Assembly (NCBI GenBank): GCA_019448385.1
Contig: JAGTXO010000001.1
Span: forward strand, 248,001 to 312,000
Source: Diacronema lutheri
Lineage: Eukaryota > Haptophyta > Pavlovophyceae > Pavlovales > Pavlovaceae
Length of the DNA stretch: 64,000 nt
Direction: 5' to 3'
A program made the position numbers and the translations under genes. Positions 39,022 through 49,276 of this stretch are shown piece by piece; the stretch's first letter is position 1; each line of letters begins with the position of its first letter. The notes beneath the pieces were generated by a model. That model saw only the letters and a list, made by a program, of their open reading frames with translations. It was not told the origin of the DNA and ran no database searches.

Positions 39022-41181
39022 TCAGTGGGAAGCCGGAGACGCGAGGCCTCCATCCGTGCTAGGCGGCGACGGCGGCAGCACGCCACTGTGCCGCGCGTTG
39101 CCACTCGTGCGAGGCGTCGCCGTGCGCTCGGACGACCGGCTGTCGGTCCACTTCGCGGAGAGCCGCTCGAGCAGGTGCGGCACGGAGAGCGGCGTCCTGC
39201 TGCTCACCGTGCGCCGTGAGGCGCGAAGCCGCTCGGACAGCTCCTTGGCATCGAGCCGCCTCATCGCTGCATTGAGCAGCGCGACGAGCACCTCGTTGAA
39301 GACGCTCAGCCCTCCAAACCCGACCTCGATCACGGTGAGCAGCTTCTCGCGCTCCTCGCGCCGGAAGCACGACGCGCGCCGCACGTCGAATGCGTCGATC
39401 TCGCGCTGCACGTCGAGCGCGTGCGATGCGCCCGCGGTTCCGCTCGAGCGCGGCGCCGAGTCGGGCAGCATCATCTCAACGCGGTCGGCCGTGCCGCCCA
39501 TCTGCAAGAAGACAAAGAGCTCGACGACACACCAGAGGCGGCGAAGGTAGCTGTGCGAGAAGAGCACGAGCAGCGTGTTGCACCCGGCGAGGAAGACGGG
39601 CAGGCACATCAAGTTGGCGTCAATGTCGCCCTGCTCGATGCACGCCTTGTCAAACCACACGCGCGGTTCTCGCCCGTACTGCGCCTTGAACTGCGCGCGC
39701 CACGTCTGCACCATCTGCCACTTGTCGTGCGCGTCGTCGCGCCAGCTGCGCAGCGCGAGCGGTGCCCAGTGCGCGCATACCCGCGCGAATCACAGCGCGT
39801 GAAGCGCACCGCGCGAACACACCCGCGTGCATCACATCACAACCACGGGCCGCGCGCCGCGGGACGCCGCGTTGCCTGCCAAGCGCCGCGCGCGCTCGGC
39901 TCGCGCGCTTCGCTCTCGCCCTGCTCGAGGTGCCAGTGCGCGCGAAAGAAGGGGAGGAGGGACGGCAGCGCAAAGGCGTAGGCGGAAAGCGAGGCGCGAG
40001 AGAGTGCACACTGCGCACCTGTGCGAGATAAACGCGTCGATCTGCCCGAGCTGGCAGCGGCTCGACTTGCCGTACAGTGCTGGGTCTGGGCGCGGGCTGG
40101 TGAGCTCGTCGAAGGAGATCAGGTCGAGCCGGATGGCGCGCAGCCGCTGTAGCGCGAGCTGCTGCACGTCTTCGATCGAGCGGCTGCCGATGAGCGCGGC
40201 GATCGACGCGGCAGTCGTGACCGCCTCGCCGCGGCTCGCGAGCCACGACTGCGCGCCGAGGCGAAAGTCTGCGCGCAGCGCGAGCACGCCGAAGAGCAGC
40301 TGCTCGGCAATGACACCGACATGCGTGAGGTGCTCCATGTCCGTCATCCACGTGTTCGTAGCAAGCGATGCGACGAGCGTGACAATGTTGCACGCGCACA
40401 GCGCGAGCATCGTCATGCCCCATGTGTGCCACAGCTCCAACAGCATCATGCGCGCAGGGTGGCGCGCGCGCATGCCGTTGGCGAGGCGCGCGCATGTGTG
40501 CGCGGCGCTGGCGCAGTACAGGGCTGCGGAGGCGATCGTGCTGATCGCGTAGTCGCACAGCGCCGCCACCTGACCGCCGTCTCGCGGCGCGTAGCAGCTG
40601 TCGCTCGCGCGCAGCGAGCGATACGTGTCGATGCGCTCGACGAGGGTGACGGCGAAGAGCACAAGGACCACGGTGGCCGCCGAGCTCATGGTGATGCACA
40701 CCGCAAAGATCGCCTTCCGATCTGTCGGCATCAGCGCGAGCAGGTGCACGAGCGCCATTGGCGTGGCAAGGAGCCCGGGGATACTCGCGTACACGGTGTC
40801 GAAGAGCATGACAACCATTACGATCGACACAAGCAACACGGTCGTGCCGCCGAGCAACGTCGGTCGTTGGATCAGCCGGTACAGCCGCTTGCCTTGCGCG
40901 CGCCCGTCCTCTAGCATGGCCTTCACATCGGCCTCGGAGAACATGGGCGACTCCGCGCCCAGACCTTCGTCGACGCGCCCGAGCAGCTGCGCCGCTCGGC
41001 CGCGGGCGAGCCGTCCGTCCGCGTCGGAGATCACGCGGCCATCCGTGTGCGAGCCATCGGAATGCGTGGACGTCGATCGGCGGCCACGTTGTTTTGCACG
41101 CGGCGTTTCGCTCGGCACGTCGGACGGCTGCAGCTGTTGCTCTGGAAAGACGCGCACATCCAAGGGTTGGACCACCAACAT
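39022..41181 (-). CDS. TIR-like membrane protein, array copy 3
   Basis: 628 residues, exons 40019-41181 and 39022-39745, intron 39746-40018. Indistinguishable from copies 2 and 4 wherever compared, including intron and flanks. This makes it either a very young duplicate, one kept uniform by gene conversion, or an assembly duplication. Confidence 0.82.
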
Positions 41182-41397
41182 GTGCCACTTGATTGCTCTG
41201 CGTGCTTGACGCTCTATTACGTCAGCATATGATGACTGAAAACGTCTGTTAGATATTTCATAGATCCGTTTTCGCTTGACGGGCGGCGTTTCAAGCGGAG
41301 TCCGCGTAACAGCACACCTAGGTGACAGCCAAGGAGCGAACGACAGGACCGGTGACAAATTTAAGCCCTCGGCGCAATGCTCTCCTCCTTTTGCCTT

Positions 41398-41628
41398 TAC
41401 GCGCCCGACTCGAGCTTCTCGGCGCGCTGCTCGGCGGGCGGCACGTGCGTCAACCCGACGTGCTGCGTCAACATGTTCCAGCCCGACCAGGTGAAGTGTG
41501 GCACGCGCATGTGCCAGCCGTGGTGCCGGCTCATCCGTGCGCAGGTCGACGCGTGCGGGAGCGACCCCGATTGACGGCTGTCTGGAGGCTGGTCGCACGT
41601 GTGGTTCGGCAGCAGCCGGTCCATCTGA
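41398..41628 (+). pseudogene. Duplicated 3' fragment of the ectodomain gene (array copy 4)
   Basis: Same 231-bp fragment as in copies 2 and 3 with the same premature stop (41572-41574). The chimeric 65-residue frame runs 41377-41574. Confidence 0.8.
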
Positions 41629-41715
41629 GGCAGGGGCAGCGGATGTGGGTTCGGATCGCATACAGCGCGCTGCATATCTTTAGGTGGTTTGCACCTTGCG
41701 GCCTCGTGCGACATC

Positions 41716-43875
41716 TCAGTGGGAAGCCGGAGACGCGAGGCCTCCATCCGTGCTAGGCGGCGACGGCGGCAGCACGCCACTGTGCCGCGCGTTGCCACTC
41801 GTGCGAGGCGTCGCCGTGCGCTCGGACGACCGGCTGTCGGTCCACTTCGCGGAGAGCCGCTCGAGCAGGTGCGGCACGGAGAGCGGCGTCCTGCTGCTCA
41901 CCGTGCGCCGTGAGGCGCGAAGCCGCTCGGACAGCTCCTTGGCATCGAGCCGCCTCATCGCTGCATTGAGCAGCGCGACGAGCACCTCGTTGAAGACGCT
42001 CAGCCCTCCAAACCCGACCTCGATCACGGTGAGCAGCTTCTCGCGCTCCTCGCGCCGGAAGCACGACGCGCGCCGCACGTCGAATGCGTCGATCTCGCGC
42101 TGCACGTCGAGCGCGTGCGATGCGCCCGCGGTTCCGCTCGAGCGCGGCGCCGAGTCGGGCAGCATCATCTCAACGCGGTCGGCCGTGCCGCCCATCTGCA
42201 AGAAGACAAAGAGCTCGACGACACACCAGAGGCGGCGAAGGTAGCTGTGCGAGAAGAGCACGAGCAGCGTGTTGCACCCGGCGAGGAAGACGGGCAGGCA
42301 CATCAAGTTGGCGTCAATGTCGCCCTGCTCGATGCACGCCTTGTCAAACCACACGCGCGGTTCTCGCCCGTACTGCGCCTTGAACTGCGCGCGCCACGTC
42401 TGCACCATCTGCCACTTGTCGTGCGCGTCGTCGCGCCAGCTGCGCAGCGCGAGCGGTGCCCAGTGCGCGCATACCCGCGCGAATCACAGCGCGTGAAGCG
42501 CACCGCGCGAACACACCCGCGTGCATCACATCACAACCACGGGCCGCGCGCCGCGGGACGCCGCGTTGCCTGCCAAGCGCCGCGCGCGCTCGGCTCGCGC
42601 GCTTCGCTCTCGCCCTGCTCGAGGTGCCAGTGCGCGCGAAAGAAGGGGAGGAGGGACGGCAGCGCAAAGGCGTAGGCGGAAAGCGAGGCGCGAGAGAGTG
42701 CACACTGCGCACCTGTGCGAGATAAACGCGTCGATCTGCCCGAGCTGGCAGCGGCTCGACTTGCCGTACAGTGCTGGGTCTGGGCGCGGGCTGGTGAGCT
42801 CGTCGAAGGAGATCAGGTCGAGCCGGATGGCGCGCAGCCGCTGTAGCGCGAGCTGCTGCACGTCTTCGATCGAGCGGCTGCCGATGAGCGCGGCGATCGA
42901 CGCGGCAGTCGTGACCGCCTCGCCGCGGCTCGCGAGCCACGACTGCGCGCCGAGGCGAAAGTCTGCGCGCAGCGCGAGCACGCCGAAGAGCAGCTGCTCG
43001 GCAATGACACCGACATGCGTGAGGTGCTCCATGTCCGTCATCCACGTGTTCGTAGCAAGCGATGCGACGAGCGTGACAATGTTGCACGCGCACAGCGCGA
43101 GCATCGTCATGCCCCATGTGTGCCACAGCTCCAACAGCATCATGCGCGCAGGGTGGCGCGCGCGCATGCCGTTGGCGAGGCGCGCGCATGTGTGCGCGGC
43201 GCTGGCGCAGTACAGGGCTGCGGAGGCGATCGTGCTGATCGCGTAGTCGCACAGCGCCGCCACCTGACCGCCGTCTCGCGGCGCGTAGCAGCTGTCGCTC
43301 GCGCGCAGCGAGCGATACGTGTCGATGCGCTCGACGAGGGTGACGGCGAAGAGCACAAGGACCACGGTGGCCGCCGAGCTCATGGTGATGCACACCGCAA
43401 AGATCGCCTTCCGATCTGTCGGCATCAGCGCGAGCAGGTGCACGAGCGCCATTGGCGTGGCAAGGAGCCCGGGGATACTCGCGTACACGGTGTCGAAGAG
43501 CATGACAACCATTACGATCGACACAAGCAACACGGTCGTGCCGCCGAGCAACGTCGGTCGTTGGATCAGCCGGTACAGCCGCTTGCCTTGCGCGCGCCCG
43601 TCCTCTAGCATGGCCTTCACATCGGCCTCGGAGAACATGGGCGACTCCGCGCCCAGACCTTCGTCGACGCGCCCGAGCAGCTGCGCCGCTCGGCCGCGGG
43701 CGAGCCGTCCGTCCGCGTCGGAGATCACGCGGCCATCCGTGTGCGAGCCATCGGAATGCGTGGACGTCGATCGGCGGCCACGTTGTTTTGCACGCGGCGT
43801 TTCGCTCGGCACGTCGGACGGCTGCAGCTGTTGCTCTGGAAAGACGCGCACATCCAAGGGTTGGACCACCAACAT
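41716..43875 (-). CDS. TIR-like membrane protein, array copy 4
   Basis: 628 residues, exons 42713-43875 and 41716-42439, intron 42440-42712. Protein as in copies 2 and 3. It is the last copy with this version of the membrane half and this 5' flank. Confidence 0.82.
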
Positions 43876-44091
43876 GTGCCACTTGATTGCTCTGCGTGCT
43901 TGACGCTCTATTACGTCAGCATATGATGACTGAAAACGTCTGTTAGATATTTCATAGATCCGTTTTCGCTTGACGGGCGGCGTTTCAAGCGGAGTCCGCG
44001 TAACAGCACACCTAGGTGACAGCCAAGGAGCGAACGACAGGACCGGTGACAAATTTAAGCCCTCGGCGCAATGCTCTCCTCCTTTTGCCTT

Positions 44092-44322
44092 TACGCGCCC
44101 GACTCGAGCTTCTCGGCGCGCTGCTCGGCGGGCGGCACGTGCGTCAACCCGACGTGCTGCGTCAACATGTTCCAGCCCGACCAGGTGAAGTGTGGCACGC
44201 GCATGTGCCAGCCGTGGTGCCGGCTCATCCGTGCGCAGGTCGACGCGTGCGGGAGCGACCCCGATTGACGGCTGTCTGGAGGCTGGTCGCACGTGTGGTT
44301 CGGCAGCAGCCGGTCCATCTGA
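44092..44322 (+). pseudogene. Duplicated 3' fragment of the ectodomain gene (array copy 5)
   Basis: Same fragment and same premature stop (44266-44268); chimeric frame 44071-44268. Just downstream, single bases (CATGCAGC and CTGTATATC near 44354-44370) differ from units 2-4, marking the start of the distinct fifth unit. Confidence 0.8.
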
Positions 44323-44409
44323 GGCAGGGGCAGCGGATGTGGGTTCGGATCGCATGCAGCGCGCTGTATATCTTTAGGTGGTTTGCACCTTGCGGCCTCG
44401 TGCGACATC

Positions 44410-46537
44410 TCAGTGGGAAGCCGGAGACGCGAGGCCTCCATCCGTGCTAGGCGGCGACGGCGGCAGCACGCCACTGTGCCGCGCGTTGCCACTCGTGCGA
44501 GGCGTCGCCGTGCGCTCGGACGACCGGCTGTCGGTCCACTTCGCGGAGAGCCGCTCGAGCAGGTGCGGCACGGAGAGCGGCGTCCTGCTGCTCACCGTGC
44601 GCCGTGAGGCGCGCAGCCGCTCGGACAGCTCCTTGGCATCGAGCCGCCTCATCGCTGCATTGAGCAGCGCGACGAGCACCTCGTTGAAGACGCTCAGCCC
44701 TCCAAACCCGACCCCGATCACGGTGAGCAGCTTCTCGCGCTCCTCGCGCCGGAAGCACGACGCGCGCCGCACGTCGAATGCGTCGATCTCGCGCTGCACG
44801 TCGAGCGCGTGCGATGCGCCCGCGGTTCCGCTCGAGCGCGGCGCCGAGTCGGGCAGCATCATCTCGACGCGGTCGGCCGTGCCGCCCATCTGCAAGAAGA
44901 CAAAGAGCTCGACGACACACCAGAGGCGGCGAAGGTAGCTGTGCGAGAAGAGCACGAGCAGCGTGTTGCACCCGGCGAGGAAGACGGGCAGGCACATCAA
45001 GTTGGCGTCAATGTCGCCCTGCTCGATGCACGCCTTGTCAAACCACACGCGCGGCTCTCGCCCGTACTGCGCCTTGAACTGCGCGCGCCACGTCTGCACC
45101 ATCTGCCACTTGTCGTGCGCGTCGTCGCGCCAGCTGCGCAGCGCGAGCGGTGCCCAGTGCGCACATACCCGCGCGAATCACAGCGCGTGATGCGCACCGC
45201 GCGTACACACCCGCGTGCATCACGGCCACGGGCCGCGCGCCGCGGGACGCCGCGTTGCCTGCCAAGCGCCGCGCGCGCTCGGCTCGCGCGCTTCGCTCTC
45301 GCCCTGCTCGAGGTGCCAGTGCGCGCGAAAGTAGGGGAGGAGGGACGGCAGAGCAAAGGCGCAGGCGGGAAGCGAGGCGCGAGAGAGTGCATGCTGCGCA
45401 CCTGTGCGAGATAAACGCGTCGATCTGCCCGAGCTGGCAGCGGCTCGACTTGCCGTACAGTGCTGGGTCTGGGCGCGGGCTGGTGAGCTCGTCGAAGGAG
45501 ATCAGGTCGAGCCGGATGGCGCGCAGCCGCTGTAGCGCGAGCTGCTGCACGTCTTCGGTCGAGCGGCTGCCGATGAGCGCGGCGATCGATGCGGCGGTCG
45601 TGACCGCCTCGCCGCGGCTCGCGAGCCACGACTGCGCGCCGAGGCGAAAGTCTGCGCGCAGCGCGAGCACGCCGAAGAGCAGCTGCTCGGCAATGACACC
45701 GACATGCGTGAGGTGCTCCATGTCCGTCATCCACGTGTTCGTAGCAAGCGATGCGACGAGCGTGATCATATTGCACACAAAGAAGGCGAGCATCGCCATG
45801 CCCAATGTGTGCCACAGCTCCAGCAGCATCATGCGCGCAGGGTGGCGCGCGCGCATGCCGTTGGCGAGGCGCGCGCATGCGAGCGCGGCGCTGGCGCAGT
45901 ACAGGGCTGCGGAGGCGATCGTGCTGATCGCATGGTGGCACAGCGCCGCCACCTGACCGCCGTCTTGCGGCGCGTAGCAGCCGTCGCTCGCGCGCAGCGA
46001 GCGATACGTGTCGATGCGCTCGACAAGGGTGACGGCGAAGAGCACAAGGATCACAGTGGCCGCCAAGCTCATGGTGATGCACACTGCAAAAATGGCTGTC
46101 CGATCTGTCGGCATCAGCGCGAGCAGGAGCACGAGCGCCATTGGCGTGGCAAAGAGCACCGGAATACTCGCGTAGGCGGTGTTGAAGAGCCTGGCAAAGA
46201 GGATGATCGCCACGAGCAGCGCGGTCGCGCCGCCGAGCAGCGTCGGTCGTTGGATCAGCCGGTACAGCCGCTTGCCCTGTATGCGCCCATCTTCCAGCTT
46301 GGCCTTCACATCGGCGTCGGAGAACATGGGTGACTCCGCGCCCAGACCCTCGTCGACGCGCCCGAGTAGCTGCGCCGCTCGGCCGCGGGCGAGCCGTCCA
46401 TCCACATCGGAGAGCGCGCGACCATCCAGGTGCGAGCCATCGGAATGCGTCGATGTCGACCGGCGGCCGCGTCGCTTTGTTTCGGTCATTTCGTTCAGCA
46501 CGGTGGGCGGCTGCAGCCCCTCCGGGGAAACGCGCAT
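44410..46537 (-). CDS. TIR-like membrane protein, diverged array copy 5
   Basis: 619 residues, exons 45402-46537 and 44410-45133, intron 45134-45401 (268 nt). The TIR exon is nearly the same as in copies 1-4 (a notable change is VIGVGF for VIEVGF in the tail). The membrane half differs at many residues: the head begins MRVSPEGLQPPTV, helix 1 reads LLVAIILFARLFNTAYASI, and helix 5 reads MLAFFVCNMITLV. The ATG at 46537 aligns eight codons after that of copies 1-4, supporting both start choices. Its 5' flank is unrelated to that of the other units, so its regulation may differ. WCVVEL and DKACIEQ are kept. Confidence 0.82.
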
Positions 46538-47419
46538 GGCGTCAGCTCGCGTAGAGAGGAAGGAAGTATTTGGCCGTTTATGCAAAGGGTTTAAGGCAGC
46601 AGCGCGGCGGCAGTGAGCGGGCCGCCGGCCGCCGGCCGCCGCGCAACCACAGCCCGCACCCGCCCCAGCCACCCTGAGCACGACGCTACACGCGATCCTC
46701 AGCTTATCTCGCGGCATGGCGTTCGCGGCGCTCCCTTCTTCCTCTCCCCGCACCCGCCCCGTCAAGACACTCGTGCGCTGTGCGAGGTGCCGAGCCGCGC
46801 TTACGAGCCGACGCGGATGTCTGCTCGAACGCGCGTCGGCTCGTACGCGCGTCGGCTCGTACGCGAGCTGCCTGCTCGCCCTCAGGCGGCCTCGTATACG
46901 CCGAAAGGCACACACGCCCACCGCGAAGCTTTGGTCGACGGCTCATGATCGCTGGGCAGCCAATTCTGGTCGGCCGGTGCCCTTGGGCACGGGCCCAATC
47001 GAGGGAGTGACCCACGAGACCACGACTCGTAGCATCCGCGATTGGCGCCTCGTCGCGTCGACCGCATGGCACCCAGGCAATGCGTGTTGCGCGCAATCAG
47101 GCTGCTCAGCGCCCGAACATGCGGCGTCGCAAAAGAGCGACGCGCGTCAAACCGAGCGCGCCCGAGCGCGACACGTGCTCTGCTGCGCCGCGTGCCATTG
47201 GCTGACGTGGCGCTCGCCGACGCGCACGAGGCACGGACGGTCGTCGTCAGATCACAAGCGCGCGCTGCCCCTCATCTTCGCGTCCAACCTCGGCCCAGTC
47301 GGCCTTGTATCACGGGAGCTGGCGGCCGCCAGAATTCACACACCCGGTTTCCCTCTCTCCGGCCACGGTCGCAGAGCCCCCGCGGGGCCCCTGTTTTGTC
47401 CGGCGAACGCCCGACTTTC
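46538..47419. other. 882-bp intergenic region with short inverted/tandem repeats
   Basis: Separates copy 5 of the TIR-like gene from the next plus-strand gene and should hold both promoters. The part near 46540-46610 is relatively AT-rich. A 14-base arm TACGAGCCGACGCG at 46802-46815 is inverted at 46832-46845 and again at 46848-46861, so a hairpin is possible. The open frame running through 47042-47419 joins the next gene but has no protein-like character and was not included. No RNA gene was recognised. Confidence 0.5.
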
Positions 47420-48412
47420 ATGCGCGCCGCGTGGATCTCGTGCGCGCTGCTTGTCGGCGCTGCGGCGTACCACGCGCCGCAGTATCGGCCTGTGGTGCGC
47501 GTAGGCCGCGCACCACCAAACCGCCTCGTCTTGCGGGACGGCCTCCGCCTCGGCAAGGCCGCGCCGCGCGACGAGTCGCGGCGCGCGCCCGCGGCCGGCG
47601 CGGAGCCGGCCGGCTCGCGTCGCGCTGTCCTCGACGCGGTCGTGTTCGCCGGGCTGGCTTTCTACCTTGGTGGCCTGTTCGGCCAGATGACAAATTCGCA
47701 GCTCGTCCTTGCGCTGCAGTCGCTGCGCTTCGAGACCGAGCGCCGGGGCGCCGAGGAGCCGCGCGCGCTCGAGCAGCCGAGCACGCTCGAGCAGCCGAGC
47801 GAGCTCGCTGGCGCGCCGGCTGACGACGGCGGCACACGCGAGCTGCCGCTTCGGACGATTGCGGTCAACTCGGGCATCATGTACCTGCTCGGCGTGCTCT
47901 GCTCGCCCACGGTCCTGCCGCTGCTCGACCGCGCCAAGCGCAAGCTCGATCGGACGCAGCCGTCGTCGCTTTGGGAGCGCTGGCTCTGGAGGCGACGCCC
48001 CGCGCCAAGCTGGCAGCGGCGCGGCGCGGCGCTGGGCGCGTTCAACGTGACTATAAGCCCGAGGCAAGCGCCGGTCGGCGCGAAGCGCGTGCCGCCCCAC
48101 GCTCTCGGCGAGGAGGACGCGCTGCGCCTCGCGCCCGACTACATCGCAGCAGGCATGGGCGACATCTCGACGACAATCACGATGCCGCTCCGTCGCGTGC
48201 TCGCGCTGCCCGCTGCGGGGCAGTCGAGCGGCGTGCTCGCCTTGCTCCCGTCCGTGCGAATTGTGTCGCGCCGCCATTTGCGCGTCTCGATGCCCATGCT
48301 GCTGCCGCGCGAGGTCGCAATGCTGTGCGTGCTGTTTTCGCTCATGCTGATAGGCTCGCTCTCGCCCAGCCTCGCCATCCACGCTGTGCGCGTCACAGTT
48401 GTGCGAACGTGA
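47420..48412 (+). CDS. Probable plastid-targeted membrane protein, unknown
   Basis: 330 residues, one exon; family not recognised. The N-terminus MRAAWISCALLVGAAAYHAP is a signal peptide followed by an aromatic residue and an Arg/Pro/Ala-rich stretch, as expected of plastid precursors in complex algae. Helices are predicted near residues 75-92 (VFAGLAFYLGGLFG), 155-172 (SGIMYLLGVLCSPTVLPLL) and near the C-terminus (LCVLFSLMLIGSLS). A Glu/Gln/Pro-rich repeat (EQPSTLEQPSEL) lies between the first two. It converges with the Cys-rich gene on the other strand, 68 bp between stops. Confidence 0.68.
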   Translation: MRAAWISCALLVGAAAYHAPQYRPVVRVGRAPPNRLVLRDGLRLGKAAPRDESRRAPAAGAEPAGSRRAVLDAVVFAGLAFYLGGLFGQMTNSQLVLALQSLRFETERRGAEEPRALEQPSTLEQPSELAGAPADDGGTRELPLRTIAVNSGIMYLLGVLCSPTVLPLLDRAKRKLDRTQPSSLWERWLWRRRPAPSWQRRGAALGAFNVTISPRQAPVGAKRVPPHALGEEDALRLAPDYIAAGMGDISTTITMPLRRVLALPAAGQSSGVLALLPSVRIVSRRHLRVSMPMLLPREVAMLCVLFSLMLIGSLSPSLAIHAVRVTVVRT

Positions 48413-48480
48413 TCTAATCTGAGCGGCCCGGGTGCGCGACATTTGCGCTCTTTGCGCTCGCCGGCTCGACGCCGCCCGCG

Positions 48481-49113
48481 CTAGCGCGTCATCGTCTGCG
48501 GCGTGACTGGGCCCGTCTGCTTGAGCTCATAGTTGATCTGCGCGCCCATGCAGCCGGCGACGACCGCGGTAATCGTGTCAGCGATGCAGTCGATGAGCGC
48601 CGCGAGGTCGCGCAGCTCCTCGAAGAAGCATGCGAGGATGTCGCAGATGCACGAGAGGATCTGGCAGTAGTTGGAGAAGGCGATGATCTGCCAATCCATC
48701 GGGTCTGGCCGCACCTGCTTCGCGTCCATGATATGAAGCCGCGCGATCGAGAGCGAAAAGATCGGGCAGCAGCAGCCCTCGCAGAACAGGCCGAGCGCCG
48801 AGCCCTGGCAGCACGTGGGCCAGTCGACGCAGCACATCTTGGGAACGTAGCCCTGGAAGCACACGTAGTCCTCCACGCCTTTGCCAAACTTGTCGAGCAC
48901 GGCCTTCCTGAAGTAGCACGCCGGGCAGCCGCACGCGCCAAAGATGGTCGTGACGCAGCACGCGAGGGGGTCCTTGCAGCACGCGTCCTTCAGCCCGACG
49001 GCGAACTGGTTGGGGTAGCCCTGCTTCTCAAGCATGGCATTGGCCGCCGCACCCTTGGCGCCCTTGGACGCCACCTGCTCGGGCGGCTTGTCGGAGAACA
49101 GGCAAAAGACCAT
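48481..49113 (-). CDS. Cys-rich PLAC8-like membrane protein
   Basis: 210 residues with 23 cysteines (11%), many as CC pairs: CCKDPLACCVTTIFGACGC, MCCVDWPTCC and GCCCPIF. This matches the general pattern of PLAC8/cys-rich proteins, which are small membrane proteins linked to metal transport or size control in plants and animals. Two hydrophobic segments are present (LGLFCEGCCCPIFSLSIA and the IDCIADTITAVVAGCMG region), with an ILSCICDILACFFEEL helix between. An in-frame ATG at 49170 would add 19 residues; MVFCLFSDKPPEQ at 49113 is preferred as the more protein-like start. Function is not known. Confidence 0.68.
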   Translation of the reverse strand: MVFCLFSDKPPEQVASKGAKGAAANAMLEKQGYPNQFAVGLKDACCKDPLACCVTTIFGACGCPACYFRKAVLDKFGKGVEDYVCFQGYVPKMCCVDWPTCCQGSALGLFCEGCCCPIFSLSIARLHIMDAKQVRPDPMDWQIIAFSNYCQILSCICDILACFFEELRDLAALIDCIADTITAVVAGCMGAQINYELKQTGPVTPQTMTR

Positions 49114-49276
49114 CACGACGGGGGCCTGGCGTTGGGGTCTGGGCGCCTGAAAAGTGAAAACGAGCTTCAACCGGAAATCTCATCTAGAAATCTCGGGCCT
49201 CCTGTGCCCGCTTTTGAAAGCCGGCAGCCATCGCGGTCTGCCTCGCCGTCCTCCGACTGCACCCACTTCTAGAGAG

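Larger units (their letters stand above)
33316..46537. repeat. Tandem segmental array, 2,694-bp unit, 4 full copies plus a diverged partial fifth
   Basis: Units start at 33316, 36010, 38704 and 41398 and a partial one at 44092. The spacing is exactly 2,694 bp each time. Each unit contains the last 231 bp of the upstream ectodomain gene, an 87-bp spacer, a complete minus-strand TIR-like gene and about 216 bp of its 5' flank. The junction joins 5' flank sequence to the ectodomain gene at the common TACGCGCCCGACTCG. Units 2, 3 and 4 match at every position I compared; unit 1 differs from them at scattered single bases (for example near 33575, 33771 and 34273). Unit 5 is nearly identical up to the TIR-gene intron (about 45160) and clearly diverged beyond. 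No transposase, reverse transcriptase or terminal repeats are visible, so unequal crossing over is the likeliest origin. Confidence 0.96.

Noticed and set aside
33316-46537. Mobile element as cause of the array
   Set aside because: No transposase, reverse transcriptase, integrase, target-site duplication or terminal repeats were found; unit edges fall inside host genes.
47042-47419. 5' extension of the plastid membrane protein frame
   Set aside because: Arg-rich and unlike the rest; the signal peptide at 47420 is a far better start.
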